From Pocillopora verrucosa (lineage: Eukaryota; Cnidaria; Anthozoa; Scleractinia; Pocilloporidae): a stretch of 64,000 bases of DNA. Position numbers and translations under genes: made by a program. The notes beneath the pieces were generated by a model, which searched no databases, was not told the origin of the DNA, and saw only the letters and a program-made list of their open reading frames with translations. Positions within the stretch are counted from its first letter, which is position 1, and the number at the start of each line of letters is the position of its first letter. The stretch lies in contig NC_089312.1 in assembly GCF_036669915.1 (NCBI RefSeq), positions 30,351,830 through 30,415,829 on the forward strand, given 5' to 3'. Positions 60,580 to 64,000 of the stretch are shown here, piece by piece.

Positions 60580-63167
60580 TCAGCTTGAAGTTTCCGCTTT
60601 GTTGTTGTCAATCAAACGTCTTGTCATCACAATTACGCCAGCCACACCTACTGCAACAGCCACCGTCCCGCAACCAATTGCTACCACCATGTCGATTATA
60701 TCAGAAGAACGCTTAGTTCGTTTGGTTTTGCCAGTCTAAAAATACATACAGAAACTTTTTGTATTCACGTAAATAGAATCACAATGTGTATTGAACGAAG
60801 ACTGAACAAAAATTTCGCTTTTTTATGACGCATTACAATGCAGGTTTTGTGAAGATACATAAAAGCTATGGACGAAATGGGTGCTCTAAAAAACGTTCTC
60901 TTGGATTTTCTCTGTTTGAGCCTTTCGCTAAGCGTCGAAAATGCGAGATTTTCATTAACCATAAGCAATAAAGCCAGTTAAAATTAGCCTACAAGTCCCA
61001 TAGGTACTCCTTAATATGAACAAACAATGTAGGCAAGGTGCACCTTATATCGCTTGGAACTGGTTCGGCCTCTAGTGATTTGCGGTTCACTGAGCCTTCG
61101 ATGCTTGCAGGAAATTTTGAATTATATTTGTGGTTTTTGTAATTTGTTGATATTGTTGGTGATTTAAAGCTGGACTCTGGAGTAGGATAATATTTATGGT
61201 GGTTACATGTATATTCAGGTAAATTTTGCGATCAACATAATTCCTTGTTTCAAAAATTTTTATTCCGAAGACCAACAATGAAATATCCAAACATTTTACC
61301 GATTACAGTCTAAACCGCTTGTTTACAAGAAGCCTTTTAAGCACTGCTGTCAATGACCCCACCCCATTGAGACCCTCGTATAACAACAATTTATGTAGAC
61401 ACAATCATGTAACCTACCCCAAAAGCTGTCACTGTGGTCATGTCGTCATCTGGGTTTTCAACAATGAAAGGTTCCGTGGTTTCAATCCCAGAAGCTTTTT
61501 CTTGAAGGTTTTCTTCAAGGGCAGGTTCCCCCTTACCCTCTCCTGTGTTTAACAACAAATTTGGTGTCATTTGTTGTGAAGTATTCAGTTACTAAGTCAT
61601 GATTTTAGTGATTTTTTTATATTTAGCATTTAGTTAAGATTAAAATTCACAGTCCGAAGTCACTTGAATCTAATTATCATGATGACATTTCTAAGTTTGA
61701 CTGTCTTGTTCAACTACAATTAGTTTGTCTCCCCACCTTGCCTTAGATTCGCACTTAGGTTGTCCTCTTTGCCTTTACATTCAACGAGTGGTTGTGTGAT
61801 TAAGCATTAAGTTCGTTAGTTTTCATACGTAAGATTGCCGTGAAAATGTTTGGGCTATTTTTCTGACATCAAATATTTAATCTTCCATGCTTACCGATGG
61901 TGAATATGAAAGCAAGTATCACAGAGCTCAGAATCAGAGATTAAGAGTCAATCAGTTATTTAGAAAAAGAGTAAGAGTCATAGTCAGCCAGAGAATATCA
62001 AAGAGAAAATCCGCTGTTAGTAGATGAACAGCTATTAGAGACTGAGAGACTGAAAAGGTCAGGTCTAGATCTCGGTGCTATGCGTGGTGCTGGCGCCCTG
62101 CAGTTTGTTTCTCCCTAACCATAGTGTAACACATTTTTAAACAGTTTTGATTAGATATTTTGGACCAAGTCTGGTCGGTCAATTGGCCAGGTATGGGTTT
62201 GTTTAACGCATTAACGCATACTATACTTATAACGGTGATGCTATCCTCGGCATTACTATCATCATTATAATATCGTCATCATCATCATCGCTACTTTATC
62301 GTGTTACTTGTAAAGCTAATTCATCTTTTTTTGGAAAGTGTTTGAATTAATGAAAACCTTCTTACCTTTGGCCTCTTTTAGTTTTGTTTGTGAGACCATT
62401 GAAAGCATCGTGTCAAATTTGGGATTATCAGACTTCTTGAGGTCACATGAGTCAGAATTGTGACACTTGACTAAATAACAATTTTTGTTGACCATAAAAG
62501 CAACGTCGCATCTCTTCGATCCACAACAGTGTTTTACGCATCCGTCCATCTCTTTAATTCCAACCATCTTGTAGTACTTCCCAGCCTTGGCGCCCTTACT
62601 GAGGGTCACATTGTAATTCACTGAACTTTTCCTACATGGTGTCTTGTCAGATGAGATCAATTCGAGTTTTGCGTCTAAAACTAACATGGAAAATCAATGC
62701 AGCTATGTGTGGGTCAACATACATAACCTAATACCATAACCGCACTTTCTAACAGATATGTGATGAAAAGAATGATCGATTGATGGATTAAAACTTGATT
62801 AAAAAAAACTGAAATTCAAGAAACGTATCGCTGTTGGTAAGGAGAATCAAAATTTACCTCTTCTTTCATCTGTCTGATAATCTAGGTTAGCCATCATTTT
62901 CATGACACATTAAAAACATTATCTCCAGCATAAGTAAAAAAATTAGGTTTGTTTATCATTAAGAAGTAATTGTAGTAGAGAAAGACTCTAAAAAATAATG
63001 GTGTTGAGAAAGGCTACCAAAAGAGACAATTCACAGATGTATCACTGAGGCATAACCTTTATCTCCATTGCGAAGAGAAAACAACGCACAATAATTTGTC
63101 TTATCTCACCTACTATACTGCATAGCGAAAGCAGAAATAATAACACAAGATTTAAAGCGCACTCCAT
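60580..63167 (-). CDS. Type I membrane protein with one MANSC-like domain (MANSC-B)
   Basis: Four minus-strand exons join in frame to 215 aa: 63167-63110, 62674-62366, 61542-61418 and 60735-60580. The first exon is a signal peptide (MECALNLVLLFLLSLCSIV). Exon 2 (21-122) carries a MANSC-like domain with eight cysteines: PCRKSS, then GCVKHCCGSKRCDVAFMVN, then CYLVKC and SCDLKK. It is clearly related to both domains of MANSC-A. Exon 3 (124-164) is an acidic, Thr-containing stalk (EENLQEKASG; NPDDDMTTV). Exon 4 has a basic juxtamembrane run (KTKRTKR, 167-173), a TM helix at about 177-201 (DMVVAIGCGTVAVAVGVAG) and a short tail. No EGF domains, unlike MANSC-A, which lies about 5.7 kb away on the same strand, so the pair looks like a local duplication with domain loss or gain. 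Confidence 0.8.
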
Positions 63168-64000
63168 ATCTTCGATTTTTTCCCACCTATTGTTGAGAAA
63201 AAGAAGAAAACGATTAAAGCAATTTAAAAAACTTAACAAACAGCACACCAGATTGGTCAGCCATGTTCTGCGGACAGCAATTAGTACAGTCTCTATCTTT
63301 CCGATTGCCAACTCTCCCCAGTCTCTTCCTTCGTCTCGTTGATTTAGCACATAGCTGGCTACAAGGCCGGTAAAACCTCTGTTTCTTGTTAAACTGTATT
63401 AACAATATTATTTCCACCTAGTAAGTGTGAGTTGGAAAGAGAATTTCTCCACGGTTAATTTCAAAAGGACCCAATAGATGCCATTCAAATTATCCTCAAC
63501 ATAGTGATCCCATCTTATTTTCAATCATGCCTTTCTTTCTAGAAAATGTACAACTGTCCCTAAATGCGACCGATGATTTGTAGTTGTAGACTGAGTCATC
63601 ACATTGAAAAACGAAATGAACTTATAATTTCTTTCAGTACATCAACCCATTTTAGACATTCCATCGCGAAAATTCCGACTTTCGTGCGGTGATGAGAGGT
63701 ACGCTGTCTTTCTGACGGTTTGCACATTGGTGTTCGGATCAGTAGGGCCCCTACTGAAACATCGTTTTATGTTCCACATGGGCACTATTCCTAACTTCAC
63801 AGTCCTTTAGATAGGTACCAGTAAACTTCCAGGAAACCTTGAAAGTTGTGGGAAGGAAGGAGGGTGGTACCTAGGGTGACCTACTGTTATGGCCACGACG
63901 AGTAAGAATCCTCTCAGCAGTTCCACGCCACACTTGCGAAACCGGGTACAGTTCATGATCAGGGAGTGATGGGTAACTGGGTTCCTGAATCTTCTTTTCT
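63168..64000. other. Upstream flank of MANSC-B to window end
   Basis: Should contain the MANSC-B promoter. No coding, RNA or repeat feature recognised. Confidence 0.45.

Noticed and set aside
1-64000. CRISPR arrays, operons or bacterial-type features
   Set aside because: The sequence is eukaryotic with spliced genes; the CAGT repeat at 29290-29820 is a microsatellite without spacers.

Overview
This is a stretch of eukaryotic, AT-rich genomic DNA with intron-containing genes (GT-AG introns), one intron-containing tRNA, simple repeats and small transposon-like remnants. Two ApeC-domain genes, a cnidarian-style intronless rhodopsin-type GPCR and long non-coding stretches suggest an invertebrate, most likely an anthozoan cnidarian (coral or sea anemone). 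The species call is inference, since ApeC also occurs in other invertebrates. I built the gene models by hand from conserved protein motifs, splice signals and exon phase. Every multi-exon model stays in frame from start to stop, except the gene cut by the left window edge.

Left third (1-26 kb). The window opens inside the last two exons of a Par-4/PAWR-like gene (1-542). A complete second PAWR-like gene follows on the same strand (7410-13092, six exons, 263 aa), so the two look like a tandem duplication. Next is a RASL12/RERG-type small GTPase on the minus strand (16634-26085, five exons, 218 aa) whose switch I and G3 motifs are degraded. A full-length BTB-BACK-Kelch gene (19018-21151, 588 aa) lies on the opposite strand inside its third intron. 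A 233-bp MITE-like inverted repeat sits in another intron of the same gene.

Middle (27-42 kb). An intron-containing tRNA-Ile(UAU) gene (27340-27451) is followed by two head-to-head genes for signal-peptide-bearing, single-pass membrane proteins with an ApeC domain (minus 28912-34370; plus 38247-41850). They are separated by about 3.9 kb that holds only a decayed retroelement-protease trace.

Right part (42-64 kb). There is a broken GPCR remnant (42509-43128), an intact intronless GPCR (45311-46444), and two minus-strand genes for type I membrane proteins with MANSC-like eight-cysteine domains. MANSC-A (50824-54877) has two MANSC-like domains, three EGF domains and a TM segment. MANSC-B (60580-63167) has one MANSC-like domain, an acidic stalk and a TM segment.

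The most notable pattern is that all four ApeC/MANSC genes share one exon layout: phase-1 extracellular modules, a stalk exon of phase 1-0, then a phase-0 final exon coding the TM helix, tail and stop. In three of the four (ApeC-plus, MANSC-A, MANSC-B) the TM helices themselves resemble each other. This suggests one membrane-anchoring cassette was combined with different ectodomains within a single 35-kb neighbourhood, possibly a local set of surface recognition or adhesion proteins. The function is not shown by the sequence.
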